Source: a virus. Taken from it: 43,698 nt of DNA. The translations under genes and the position numbers were made by a program. Below are positions 30,656-39,195 of the stretch, piece by piece. The notes under the pieces are model-generated. The model did not search any database. It was not told the DNA's origin and worked only from the letters and a program-made list of their open reading frames with translations. How positions within the stretch are numbered: the first letter of the stretch is position 1; each line of letters opens with the position of its first letter. Location: IMG/VR virus record IMGVR_UViG_3300037041_000924, positions 1 through 43,698 of that record. One strand, written 5' to 3'.

Positions 30656-31129
30656 ATGCCAAGCAAAAGCATTCACCAACTGACGTTCAGCCCTACGCGG
30701 CAAGATGACGACCGCTTGTATGTGGTGCGTAGCGGGGTTGATTATCAAATCCCGATGTCATCCCTTTCGCCGGAACTGCTGTCACAGACCACGGTTATTC
30801 CTGCTGCGGATGTGCTTACGCTGAACAGCGACCCCGTGCAGGTAGTGGATACTGCCCCTGCCGGGTTCGTGGCGTTCCCCGTGCGGGCTGTGGTGCAGTT
30901 CAGCGGGGGTAGCGTTGACTATGCCAGCAATACGGTAATCGTGGTAGGCGTTAATCTTTTGGGGGACATTGGGGACAGGTCTCAGCCCATTGGGTTATCA
31001 TCCACAAATACCTCGTCAACCTTTTTCATCGGGAACGCTCTTTTTGCAACGGTTGAATCTGGAAACCCAACGGCAGGGAATAGCGACCTTACCATTACCA
31101 CGTTCTACTACCTTGTCCCTATCGCATGA
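30656..31129 (+). CDS. Minor virion protein, unknown
   Basis: 157 residues. A short N-terminal motif (SIHQLTFSPTRQDDDRLYVV) precedes a beta-rich domain (AADVLTLNSDPVQVVDTAPA). The same plan, linker then beta sandwich, is seen in the next protein, so the two may be distant paralogues that decorate the tail. Confidence 0.6.
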   Translation: MPSKSIHQLTFSPTRQDDDRLYVVRSGVDYQIPMSSLSPELLSQTTVIPAADVLTLNSDPVQVVDTAPAGFVAFPVRAVVQFSGGSVDYASNTVIVVGVNLLGDIGDRSQPIGLSSTNTSSTFFIGNALFATVESGNPTAGNSDLTITTFYYLVPIA

Positions 31130-31617
31130 GCGCAATTCGCATAGATACCCTTCCCGTCCTTGAAAACCTTGAGGACCGCGATCTGGTGAACTTTCAGCGC
31201 CTTGTTGATGGGGTATGGACGGACTACCACACCGATGCGGCAACGTTGCAAGGGGCTATTCGGACCTTTTCGCTTTTCTTTGACTTTGCTTCGCCCCTTC
31301 CGCAACCAGAGGACTACATTGTTTATACGCCTGCTGCGGATGAGCTTGTGGTGCCTATCTGTGCATGGGCCATTGCCGATGATCCGGGCGATGGAGCATG
31401 GAACTATGTTATAGCTGACGAGAATTTTGGAACAGGCGTTTTGACTGGTGGAGATTATGTTTTCATAAATGGCAAATATGCCGCACCAGCAGTAGAAAGC
31501 GGAGGCAACTTCACAGGAATGGATACGCCACTAACTATATTGTTCGGCCAAAGCTTACAGCCTCCGACCACAACGGTAACCATCTTCGTTCAGTACGCGG
31601 TGGTTCCAAAAATCTGA
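31126..31617 (+). CDS. Minor virion protein, unknown
   Basis: 163 residues. Start MSAIRIDTLPVLENLEDRDL parallels the previous protein, followed by a beta-rich domain. Coupled by ATGA. Last gene of its transcription unit, as a new promoter follows. Confidence 0.6.
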   Translation: MSAIRIDTLPVLENLEDRDLVNFQRLVDGVWTDYHTDAATLQGAIRTFSLFFDFASPLPQPEDYIVYTPAADELVVPICAWAIADDPGDGAWNYVIADENFGTGVLTGGDYVFINGKYAAPAVESGGNFTGMDTPLTILFGQSLQPPTTTVTIFVQYAVVPKI

Positions 31618-31624
31618 AGTGTAG

Positions 31625-31632
31625 TATCTTTG
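31625..31632 (+). promoter_or_regulatory. TATCTTTG promoter with structured leader
   Basis: Perfect -7 box seven bases after the stop. The leader to 31705 contains the stem GGTTAGG/CCTAAC around AAA/T (31678-31694). A dedicated promoter fits a highly expressed tail tube gene. Confidence 0.55.
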
Positions 31633-31705
31633 TGGTATCCGTCGTACCGCCCGTTCCTACCGGGGCAGATAATACAGGTTAGGGAAATCCTAACAAAGTA
31701 CGTTC

Positions 31706-32254
31706 ATGGCAGATTGCCCTAAACCGTACTACTGCTACGACTACGACCCATATCCGTCCGAAACGTCCTGCGATAACAAGGAAGCCTATCTCGCAGGCAT
31801 TTCGGCCATTGGTCTTCTTCAGTGCGGTATTACGGTCACCGACCCCAGCGATGCAGTAGAATTGCAGGGTCTTATCGACAACGGTGAACTGATCATTATC
31901 AAAGGTATCAAAGCCGGGATTGACGAACCTTCGCTGGTTCAGATCGACCCGCTTACCGCCTGCGGTGGTCAGATCACCCTCACGGCAGACCGTACCGTTA
32001 CATTCGTGGACGGTAAGGTGTCGCAGCCCATCGTGGAATGGTACAACGTGATGAAGCAGAACAGCTACGGAGGTGCGCTCCTGTTCGAGTGCGCCGAAGA
32101 TCGTGTTAGCTACGTCACTGAGCGCGTCAACATGGCCGCTAACCGTTCTATGGGTCAGCTCAACAACGAAGCGCAGGTGATCAACGGTTCGCTGTCATGG
32201 CGTTCCTTGGCCGACCCTGTGCCGTATCCCGCACCCGAAGGCATCTTTGACTAA
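31706..32254 (+). CDS. Probable major tail (tube) protein
   Basis: 182 residues. Own promoter, structured leader and a downstream terminator hairpin indicate high, separate expression. The C-terminal half (EWYNVMKQNSYGGALLFECA, then RSMGQLNNEAQVINGSLSWR) has the strand-rich pattern of tube proteins. Cys/Tyr-rich start (CPKPYYCYDYDPYP) is unusual. Major tail protein is the best guess from size and context; a second decoration protein is the alternative. Confidence 0.5.
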   Translation: MADCPKPYYCYDYDPYPSETSCDNKEAYLAGISAIGLLQCGITVTDPSDAVELQGLIDNGELIIIKGIKAGIDEPSLVQIDPLTACGGQITLTADRTVTFVDGKVSQPIVEWYNVMKQNSYGGALLFECAEDRVSYVTERVNMAANRSMGQLNNEAQVINGSLSWRSLADPVPYPAPEGIFD

Positions 32255-33131
32255 GGGAGTACATACCGAAGAAGCGAACGCCGGGGGAACTGCCCCCGGC
32301 ATCGCTATTTTCATCTACGGCAAGCGTGGATATTCCGCCGCTGCCGAACATCTTGCACTAACGCTACGCAAGCATTCCCCGCATATCCCCGTGCATCTAT
32401 GGGCGGCGGCGGGGATGTCCTTTGACCGTTCCCTGTTCCATCGTGTTCACGAACTCGCGCCGAAGTGGTTTGTGAACGGACCCGGAACGCTCAAAGTGTC
32501 CATCTATGACATCTTGCCTAAGGGCGATTGGCTGTACTTGGATGCCGATACGCTGTGCATTGCCGACATCGGGCCTTTCATCGAACGCCTAAAGGCCCAT
32601 TCCTTCGCATTGGAGGTGCTGGGCAAAGGTGGCGAAGGTGATGCCATTGCCTACACGCCTTGGGCTACACAGGCCACGATTAAGCGCGTCAACGAACTGA
32701 AGGACGGGGCAACGTATTACGGTGTTCAGAGTTCTTGGATGTGGATACGCAAGCCGTCAAAAGAAGCTGCGGACATCTTCAAGGCTGCGAAGGCTGCGCA
32801 CTATACCCGCGAAGATCTGAAAGAGCCGTGGGGTCAAGACATCCCCGACGAACTGCGGTTCGCCACGGCGCTAACGGTAACGGGGATTGAACCGTATACG
32901 GAACGCGCCCTGTTCTATGGCCAAGGCAAGGAATACAAAGGACTATCCGACGTTTCAAAGGTGTTCCCGTTGGTATGCCTGTATGGGGATAACAGGCAAC
33001 ACCGCCTGATCAGGTCCACATGGTTTGAGTCATACGACCGTTATCTTCGCAACTGTTACGCGCAAGCATCGCGGACCATGTTTTACAGCCTCCATCGTGT
33101 GATGGATGATAAATACATCAACAGAAAATGA
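32247..33131 (+). CDS. Glycosyltransferase in the structural operon (GT-A, DxD)
   Basis: 294 residues. GIAIFIYGKRGYSAAAEHLA and DWLYLDADTLC (D99, D101) are the nucleotide and metal sites of GT8-like GT-A enzymes. It begins at a TTG (32247) overlapping the previous stop; no ATG or GTG lies between it and the conserved core. A terminator hairpin (32280-32300) lies inside its first codons, so expression is probably limited to read-through. A glycosyltransferase made together with tail and head proteins suggests virion glycosylation. Confidence 0.7.
   Translation: MTKGVHTEEANAGGTAPGIAIFIYGKRGYSAAAEHLALTLRKHSPHIPVHLWAAAGMSFDRSLFHRVHELAPKWFVNGPGTLKVSIYDILPKGDWLYLDADTLCIADIGPFIERLKAHSFALEVLGKGGEGDAIAYTPWATQATIKRVNELKDGATYYGVQSSWMWIRKPSKEAADIFKAAKAAHYTREDLKEPWGQDIPDELRFATALTVTGIEPYTERALFYGQGKEYKGLSDVSKVFPLVCLYGDNRQHRLIRSTWFESYDRYLRNCYAQASRTMFYSLHRVMDDKYINRK
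32280..32300 (+). terminator. Terminator/attenuator inside a 5' coding end
   Basis: GCCGGGGG and CCCCCGGC pair perfectly around AACTG, then ATCGCTATTTTC. It lies 26 bases after the tail gene stop and within the overlapping glycosyltransferase gene. Confidence 0.65.
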
Positions 33132-33217
33132 AGTGCTGCGGACGCCCTAAGACCAAGCCTCGCCCACGCCTGAACCTTGCCAAAGTGTTCGGGCCATATA
33201 GCGAAACCAACGCCTGA
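33128..33217 (+). CDS. 29-residue basic peptide
   Basis: MKCCGRPKTKPRPRLNLAKV then FGPYSETNA. ATGA overlap with the previous stop and two bases before the portal start. Very basic with a Cys pair. May be a true small gene or a coupling leader. Confidence 0.4.
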   Translation: MKCCGRPKTKPRPRLNLAKVFGPYSETNA

Positions 33218-33219
33218 CC

Positions 33220-35334
33220 ATGCTCACGCCGGAACAGATCGACGCCATTATTGCCGACTTCGTGGAGAAGGTCAAGCCGTATTATGTAGACGGCGAAATG
33301 AAGCCTTACGGGAAGTCGGCAACGGGCATAAGTGGCCAAAAGCGCATCAAGTTGCCGGAGTTTTGGCGTGGGTATAACCGTGCGGTTACCGAACGGGACG
33401 AACTGAAGGTGCATATCGAGAGCGGGGAGTTCCCGGCACACCTTATCCACAAGCGCAGCCCTAACCAGACCGAAGCGGAGTTTGAGTACGTCAAGGCGAA
33501 CTTTAAGCAAGTGACCTTGCCGCACTATGTGGATTACGAAAACACCATCCTGCGGGCCTTGCATCAAAGCAACTGGCAGTTGCGATTTGAGCAACAAGCC
33601 GGGGAGCCGGACAATGATACGTCCTTTGCGTGGTACGTAGAGAACGGCATCGGTGAACTTGGGAGCCTTACCGATTGGGCTAAGTACATTCTGCCCAAGA
33701 TCAAGACGCTCGACCCTATGGGGGTCATTTGCGTCATGCCCGAAAGGTTGCCAACGACCGAAGGCATGGATGAAGAGGGTGTGCCTATCATGGTGGTGGA
33801 CCCAGATACCTTGGTGGACCCGCAGCCGGTTTACTTTGAAGTTGACCGCGTGCTGGGATTTGTCCGCAACCGTTACTACCTGCTTTTGACATTGGAGCGT
33901 AGCACGGTGCTAAAGGGCGGCAAGGAGGAAAAGAGCGGCATGGTGCTGTGGCTGGTGGATGATACGAATTGCTACCGTGTAGCCCAAACGGGCCGCGCCA
34001 CGGACCTGCAATTTGAGGTTAGCACCTATTTCCAGCACGATACGGGCTACGTGCCTGTGATCAACCTAATGGGCCGTCCTGTGGTCATGGACGGGGCTGT
34101 TATGTGGCAGTCGCACTACCTGCCCGCTAAAGACCTGTTTGACCTTGTGCTACTGGATAGCACCTACCTGTTTATGAGCAAGGCCAACAGCGCCTACCCA
34201 TATCGGGTGATGCTTGGCCACCAATGCGAATACACGAACGTGAACAGCGGTACCCGCTGCGTGGGTGGTGACCTGTATACGTTCGGCGAAGATGGGCAGG
34301 AGCAACAAGGCGGCAAATGCCCGGAGTGCAAAGGCACTGGAGTAGCGGCACGCCTTGGGCCTAATGGGGTGCTGTTCGTAAAAGAGCAGAACGTTCGGGA
34401 AGGTGGAACACAAACGAAGGTTCAGGACGCCATGACCTTTGTTGAGCCTGCGGCCAATACCCTCACGTTCCTTCGCCAAGAAATCATGGAGAACACGAAC
34501 GAAGGGCGGCGGATGTTGCACCTTCATAGTGAACAGCCCATGACCGGAGGCGACAGAGCAACGGCCACGGAAATAGGGGTAGGCGTAAAGGCACAGATGG
34601 CATTTATTGCGCCCATTGCCGACCAGCTATTTACGATCATCGACTTCGCGTTGGATTGCATCGGGAGGCAGCGTTACGGCATCACTGAAGGGCTGTATAG
34701 CGTTGTCCCGGCTACACAATACGAACTGCGGACAGAGGCGGACTACGTTCGGGATATGAAGCAAGCTATCGAGGCAGGCTTGCCGCCGTCAGTTACGGAG
34801 GAAATCATGCGCGGCTATGTGCATATGCGCTACGGGTCAGACCCATACATGCGCGAAGCATTCGAGGCCATTGCGTTGGCTGACCGATTGCTAACGGTGA
34901 ACTGGCAACAGATCGCAGCCATGCAGGGCAAGGGCGAAGTGAAAGGGTGGGAAGTGGCACTGCATTACGAAGCCTTGTCCATGTATGACAAGCTGATGCA
35001 GGAACAAGGCTTTGCCGCCTTGGACGTGTACGCCAAGGCCGAACGGATGCGGGCCTATGCGGAAGAGCAATACGGCCAAACCCAGCAGGCACAAACGCCA
35101 ACGGTTCCGGCGCTTCGCCCATCGGCACAGCTTGCGCAGCAACTTGTGGATGAAACGGAGGAAGAGGACGAAGGCGAAGATGATGCCGCAATGATTGACG
35201 GCGTTATCCAGATCCTTCGCGGAATTGCTGACATGGACAACCGCAGGCGCTCCGCAGAGGAGCGTCTTGCAGACTTCGCGCGAGAAGGCGTAACCGTTGA
35301 CCGTGCCGACTTCCTGCGGCGCGTTATGGAATGA
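33220..35334 (+). CDS. Portal protein
   Basis: 704 residues, the length of large SPP1-gp6-like portals with additions. The family pattern is visible in the middle (LMGRPVVMDGAVMWQSHYLP, then KDLFDLVLLDSTYLFMSKAN) and in the crown/stem helix region (TFLRQEIMENTNEGRRML). An insert at about 345-385 carries four cysteines (HQCEYTN, TRC, KCPECKGTG), a likely zinc-binding loop. The acidic C-terminus (ETEEEDEGEDD) precedes a short helical end. It forms the dodecameric DNA gate of the capsid and is coupled by ATGA to the minor head protein. Confidence 0.85.
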   Translation: MLTPEQIDAIIADFVEKVKPYYVDGEMKPYGKSATGISGQKRIKLPEFWRGYNRAVTERDELKVHIESGEFPAHLIHKRSPNQTEAEFEYVKANFKQVTLPHYVDYENTILRALHQSNWQLRFEQQAGEPDNDTSFAWYVENGIGELGSLTDWAKYILPKIKTLDPMGVICVMPERLPTTEGMDEEGVPIMVVDPDTLVDPQPVYFEVDRVLGFVRNRYYLLLTLERSTVLKGGKEEKSGMVLWLVDDTNCYRVAQTGRATDLQFEVSTYFQHDTGYVPVINLMGRPVVMDGAVMWQSHYLPAKDLFDLVLLDSTYLFMSKANSAYPYRVMLGHQCEYTNVNSGTRCVGGDLYTFGEDGQEQQGGKCPECKGTGVAARLGPNGVLFVKEQNVREGGTQTKVQDAMTFVEPAANTLTFLRQEIMENTNEGRRMLHLHSEQPMTGGDRATATEIGVGVKAQMAFIAPIADQLFTIIDFALDCIGRQRYGITEGLYSVVPATQYELRTEADYVRDMKQAIEAGLPPSVTEEIMRGYVHMRYGSDPYMREAFEAIALADRLLTVNWQQIAAMQGKGEVKGWEVALHYEALSMYDKLMQEQGFAALDVYAKAERMRAYAEEQYGQTQQAQTPTVPALRPSAQLAQQLVDETEEEDEGEDDAAMIDGVIQILRGIADMDNRRRSAEERLADFAREGVTVDRADFLRRVME

Positions 35335-36197
35335 CCCTACGTGAATACCTAAGCGGACAAGCGGCAGGCGATGAGGGTATTGAGGCCCTGTTGTCTGAAA
35401 TGTCATCCTTTCAGGAAAGGATAGCGCGAAGGATTGCCGAGATACTTGCCGACCTTGACATTTCGGGCGGTAGCCTTGTGGCATCAGAGGGCAATATCGC
35501 GCGGCTGTCAGAGGTGATGGGCCTTATCGAACAGGGCTTTGCTGATACACGTTGGCAGGGCGCTGTTCGTGACTACCTGCGGACCTTCGACGCGCTGGGG
35601 TCCAATACGGCGGAATACCTGGCCGACTTTGGGACGCTGGATAGGGGCATATTGACCGCGCTGCGGCAGCAATACAAGTTGCTGGCAGCGGACTATCTTT
35701 TGAACGCGCAATCGTTTCAGAGGTCGTTATTGAACCCCATTGCACAGGAGGTCGGGGCATACATTGCAACTGGTGGACGGTACGCCGATCTGGTGCGCAG
35801 CGTGTCCAATATCGTGACGGGTGGCGATGTTTCAGATGGGGCCATCCTTGGCAATGCTAAGACGGCGGTGAACGACCTTGTGAGCGTTTACGAACGGACG
35901 GCTACTAAGGTGGCATCTGACCAAGTGGGCGCGGAGTTCTTTCTATACCAAGGCAGGCCCATTGATACCACGCGGCCATTTTGCAGGGCAAGGGCTGGCA
36001 AGTATTGGCACCGTGAAGAGATAGCATCGTGGGGTGATGAGAATTGGAGCGGGAAAATGGAAGGAACCAACAGCGAGACCATTTTCAGCTACTTAGGTGG
36101 ATGGGGATGCCGACATCTACTCGTTCCAGTTGCGCGTAGAGACGTGCCAAAATCAGACCTTGACAGGATGGTGCAAAAGGGTTATATTGCGGCATGA
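35331..36197 (+). CDS. Minor head protein (SPP1 gp7 / Mu F-like)
   Basis: 288 residues. The C-terminal FCRARAGKYWHREEIASW, then GWGCRHLLVPVA is the conserved end of the Mu F/SPP1 gp7 family, which binds the portal and assists DNA ejection. Its last 27 residues (HLLVPVARRDVPKSDLDRM...) are duplicated, diverged, at 36733-36816 beyond the HNH gene, so the present 3' end was probably supplied by the inserted element. ATGA overlaps on both sides. Confidence 0.85.
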   Translation: MTLREYLSGQAAGDEGIEALLSEMSSFQERIARRIAEILADLDISGGSLVASEGNIARLSEVMGLIEQGFADTRWQGAVRDYLRTFDALGSNTAEYLADFGTLDRGILTALRQQYKLLAADYLLNAQSFQRSLLNPIAQEVGAYIATGGRYADLVRSVSNIVTGGDVSDGAILGNAKTAVNDLVSVYERTATKVASDQVGAEFFLYQGRPIDTTRPFCRARAGKYWHREEIASWGDENWSGKMEGTNSETIFSYLGGWGCRHLLVPVARRDVPKSDLDRMVQKGYIAA

Positions 36198-36733
36198 ATT
36201 GGAACCAACTTTTTAGCTACGACGAAGCGACCGGAAGCATTATTTGGAAGCCGCGTATTGGCACGCCGAAAATGGTCGCTGCGTTCAATAGGCGCTTTGC
36301 AGGAAAGATTGCAGGCACAAAGGCATATGCAAAGGCTGGCAAGGCCGGAAGTCCGCGCGGAATTACTGTAACGGTTCGCGGCCTTGGGCTGCGTGGAGAA
36401 TATGCCCATCGCATTGTATGGGAGATGGGTAATGGGCCAATCCCCGAAGGCATGGTAATTGACCACATCAACGGCAATGCCTTTGATAACAGGCTTTCAA
36501 ACCTTCGCCTTGCGACCCATGCGCAGAACCTTCAGAACATGCGCACAAGGCCCGCGTCTAAGAGTCAGCTAAAGGGCGTTAGATTTGACAAGGCGCGCGG
36601 GCTATGGTCTGCCGAACTTCGCGCCAATGGTCAGCGATACCGCCTCGGAAGGTTTGCTACTAAGGGCCTCGCTGCCGTTGCCCGCGCAAAAGCCGCCATC
36701 CGATATCACGGTGAATTTGCCCGGTTTGCATAG
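36194..36733 (+). CDS. HNH homing endonuclease with AP2-like domain
   Basis: 179 residues. HRIVWEMGNGPIPEGMVIDH with INGNAFDNRLSNLRLAT is the HNH_3 core. The end, KGVRFDKARGLWSAELRANG and LGRFATKGLAAVA, is an AP2-like DNA-binding domain. Such free-standing enzymes cut alleles lacking them and spread by repair. Here the start overlaps the minor head stop (ATGA) and a displaced copy of the head gene's 3' end follows directly. Confidence 0.92.
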   Translation: MNWNQLFSYDEATGSIIWKPRIGTPKMVAAFNRRFAGKIAGTKAYAKAGKAGSPRGITVTVRGLGLRGEYAHRIVWEMGNGPIPEGMVIDHINGNAFDNRLSNLRLATHAQNLQNMRTRPASKSQLKGVRFDKARGLWSAELRANGQRYRLGRFATKGLAAVARAKAAIRYHGEFARFA

Positions 36734-36816
36734 GACACGTATTGGTCCCGGTTGCCCAGCGCGATGTTCCCGCGTCTGACATTGAACGGATGCGGGGGAA
36801 GGGACTTATATCGTAG
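36733..36816 (+). pseudogene. Displaced 3' end of the minor head gene
   Basis: Reading from 36733 gives GHVLVPVAQRDVPASDIERM, then RGKGLIS and stop. This aligns with the end of the minor head protein (RHLLVPVARRDVPKSDLDRM, VQKGYIAA), with roughly two thirds identity. It has no start codon. It is best explained as the original C-terminus, cut off when the HNH element inserted with its own version. Confidence 0.8.
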
Positions 36817-36818
36817 CG

Positions 36819-36826
36819 TATATTTG
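36819..36826 (+). promoter_or_regulatory. TATATTTG, leaderless promoter
   Basis: Perfect -7 box ending five bases before the ATG at 36832, just after the head-gene remnant. Confidence 0.5.
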
Positions 36827-36831
36827 CGAAC

Positions 36832-37086
36832 ATGGAGACCAAAGAAATCCCGCACGTGACCGTCATCATTGACGGCATGGAGCGGCGGGTGCCTGCGCAC
36901 CTCGTTAACAGCAAGGCGTTCCGCATCCAAAACGCCCGTGTAATTCCTGACCGTCCGGCACCACAGCGCATCGCTCCGGTATTGGATGAAAGCTCCGTTA
37001 CTGATGTAGCGCCGGAATTTGAAGCGACCGACGAAGTAACCGAAGCGCCCGCCCGCCGTGGTCGCAAACCCAAAACCGAAGCCTGA
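36832..37086 (+). CDS. Small head-assembly protein, unknown
   Basis: 84 residues: a beta-rich start (IPHVTVIIDGMERRVPAHLV) and a basic tail ending RRGRKPKTEA. Small genes of this kind commonly precede scaffold genes in Bacteroidota phages. Its last base is the first of the next ATG. Confidence 0.6.
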   Translation: METKEIPHVTVIIDGMERRVPAHLVNSKAFRIQNARVIPDRPAPQRIAPVLDESSVTDVAPEFEATDEVTEAPARRGRKPKTEA

Positions 37087-37922
37087 TGCCTATTGAAGCA
37101 AAAGAAGCGTTCGAGGTGCTTGGCCTTGACCCGTCAAAGTTCGAGGACGTTGACGCCTTTAAGGAGGCCGTAGAAACCAAGTGGCTACCCCGTGACAGCG
37201 CACACACGGACAAGGAAGTAGCCGGAAAGATCGTGGGAAAGTTCAACCGCGTGCTGCGCACCAAGTTCGGCAAGATCGGCAACGAGCTTGGCGTTGACGT
37301 GGACGATACGCAAGACCCTATCGACATCTTTGAAAAGCAACTTGCCCCCGCCATTGTGAGCAAGGCCAAGGAGGTGGACGAATGGAAGGGCAAGGCGGAA
37401 AAGGCCGTAGGCGATGACGTGGTGAAGGAGTGGGACGGCAAGCTGAAGAACCTGACCAAAGAGCGGGACACCTTCGCATCACAGGCTAAGGAATGGCAGA
37501 CCAAGTACGAGGGCCTGGATACCGAGGTGAAGCAGACCAAGCGGAAGACGGTGGTCGATACCGAATGGAACAGCGCCCTTAACGGCATCCAATTCCACCA
37601 AGGCGTTGACGATCTCAAGCGCAAGGGGTTCGTGGCATCCATCAAGGAAAAGTACCGCGTAGAGTTGGATGAAGAGTTTAAGCCTAAGATGGTGGACGCC
37701 AACGGCAACCCCGTGAAGCACCCCAAAAAGGCGGGCGAACTGTTGTCCCTTGCGGAAGCCGTGGCGATGGAGGCGAAGCAACTGAAGTTGGTGGCCGAAA
37801 GCCCGCACGGTGGAAAGCCCGTTACCCAAACGCCGCCCCGCACCATTACGATGGGCGGACAGCCGCAAACGCCGCCCGCTGGCCAAAAGAAGGAGGTGCG
37901 TATCGCTCCCCGAATGATCTGA
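37086..37922 (+). CDS. Scaffolding protein
   Basis: 278 residues, highly charged, with a long coiled coil in the middle (about 90-170: KAKEVDEWKGKAEKAVGDDV onward) and a Pro/Gln-rich basic C-terminus that would bind capsid protein. Position directly before the major capsid gene and absence of hydrophobic core fit an internal scaffold, which is removed before packaging. No protease domain is seen. Confidence 0.8.
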   Translation: MPIEAKEAFEVLGLDPSKFEDVDAFKEAVETKWLPRDSAHTDKEVAGKIVGKFNRVLRTKFGKIGNELGVDVDDTQDPIDIFEKQLAPAIVSKAKEVDEWKGKAEKAVGDDVVKEWDGKLKNLTKERDTFASQAKEWQTKYEGLDTEVKQTKRKTVVDTEWNSALNGIQFHQGVDDLKRKGFVASIKEKYRVELDEEFKPKMVDANGNPVKHPKKAGELLSLAEAVAMEAKQLKLVAESPHGGKPVTQTPPRTITMGGQPQTPPAGQKKEVRIAPRMI

Positions 37923-37945
37923 TACCCCACATACACCATGGAAAG

Positions 37946-37970
37946 GCCCCGCACGTTCGCGGGGCTTTTT
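37946..37970 (+). terminator. Rho-independent terminator
   Basis: GCCCCGC/GCGGGGC stem around ACGTTC, followed by TTTTT. Preceding As can pair with the Ts, so it may work on both strands. It insulates the capsid gene from upstream transcription. Confidence 0.9.
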
Positions 37971-37980
37971 CGTTATGTAT

Positions 37981-38103
37981 TATCTTTGCATGGACGGATA
38001 GTTTACCTGCCGACCGCTCGGCACGATCAATAGAGCGGGATTGGGCCGAAACGCTTGCTGCCCCACTAATAAGCAAGCATCCAAACCTAAATCCCGCTCT
38101 AAT
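37981..38103 (+). promoter_or_regulatory. Capsid gene promoter and folded leader
   Basis: TATCTTTG (37981-37988). The leader holds TGCCGA-CCGC-TCGGCA (38008-38023) and a long-range perfect 12-base stem, TAGAGCGGGATT (38031-38042) with AATCCCGCTCTA (38090-38101), that encloses GCTTGCT/AGCAAGC (38053-38078). The ATG follows two bases after the long stem. Such a 5' structure may stabilise the mRNA or control initiation. Confidence 0.65.
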
Positions 38104-39195
38104 ATGAGCTACCTGAGTAATGCTCTGGTGGCCTGCGAAACCTTGCAGGGCCGACTGGAGGACTTTTGGCAAGTAACTGATGCCAATGGTGCCGATGAGA
38201 ATATGCCGCTGGCTGAGTTCCTCGCATCGCAGACCAACCGCCGTAACATCCAACAACTGATCCTTCCGGGTCAAGGAAAGAAGCGCACCGTTCGTGTGAC
38301 CTATTTCCAGCGACTGACAGAGGACATCGTGGAGGATGACGTGGCAAATCCGAACTGCGAAGCGTCGGATAAGTACGGCAACCTGTCCACCGAATACGAA
38401 ATGCCCGACAGCAACAAGGGGTCGAGCGAGTTGGTGGAGATTGACGACCTGGTGAACTTCTGCGAAGAGAACGGAAGCTACTTCCTTTCCCGCCTCGCTG
38501 CTCACCTTGACGTGGTGGAGCGTGCCGTGGCTACCCAATGGGCAGAGGAGGCCGTTCTGCTGGCTGGTCGTTGGGGTGCGTTGGGTCAGCCCAACAGCCT
38601 GTTCCCCGCTGGCACCGCCGCTGGCAGCATCAACACCAATAACGAGTACGTGTGGAAGACCCGCCTGAGCGGTGGGGCTATCGACCCTGAAGCATGGTGG
38701 GATTTGCGTTTCGCCATGAACAAGATCGGCTACGGCGGCAACGTTGCGCTGATCGGTGGTAGCACGGCGTTCAAGTATTTCGGCGCTACCCAAGTGGGTT
38801 GCTGCGCTGATACGGGTATCGACGTGGCCAACGCGATGAACTCCTACGGTTACGGTGTGGCCTACGACAAGCGACTGACCGCAGCACTTGGCAGCGAGAA
38901 CAAGCTGATGTCGTTCGTTCCCGGCAGCATCGTGCCGCTGACGTACATCAAGTCGCCTTGGAAGGATGGCGTTACCCCGCTGGTAACTGGCGGTGCCAAC
39001 TATATCCACACCAGCGTGTTCACCCGCCGTCTGGGTCTGCCTGTTGACGTGACGATTAAGGACGATTGCGGAAGCATCAGCATGGCAGTGGCGGTGTCCA
39101 CCAAGCTGATCGCTCTGCCGACCGACCAGTTCGCAACGAACGACCCGTATTTCGGGAAGAACGGCGTGAACAAGATCACGATCACGAACCCTTAA
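38104..39195 (+). CDS. Major capsid protein
   Basis: 363 residues. Own strong promoter after a terminator, position after the scaffold gene and moderate length support the assignment. LSNALVACETLQGRLEDFWQ at the start and a C-terminal region with beta strands (AVAVSTKLIALPTDQFATND) fit an HK97-like fold. The stop TAA (39193-39195) sits on CCCTTAA, and the -1 frame beyond it encodes a 28-residue module seen also in a tail protein, so an extended minor form may be made. Confidence 0.75.
   Translation: MSYLSNALVACETLQGRLEDFWQVTDANGADENMPLAEFLASQTNRRNIQQLILPGQGKKRTVRVTYFQRLTEDIVEDDVANPNCEASDKYGNLSTEYEMPDSNKGSSELVEIDDLVNFCEENGSYFLSRLAAHLDVVERAVATQWAEEAVLLAGRWGALGQPNSLFPAGTAAGSINTNNEYVWKTRLSGGAIDPEAWWDLRFAMNKIGYGGNVALIGGSTAFKYFGATQVGCCADTGIDVANAMNSYGYGVAYDKRLTAALGSENKLMSFVPGSIVPLTYIKSPWKDGVTPLVTGGANYIHTSVFTRRLGLPVDVTIKDDCGSISMAVAVSTKLIALPTDQFATNDPYFGKNGVNKITITNP

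Noticed and set aside
33443-33451. Perfect DnaA box TTATCCACA inside the portal gene
   Set aside because: A single nine-base match in 43.7 kb is within chance and it lies in coding sequence, far from the iteron region.
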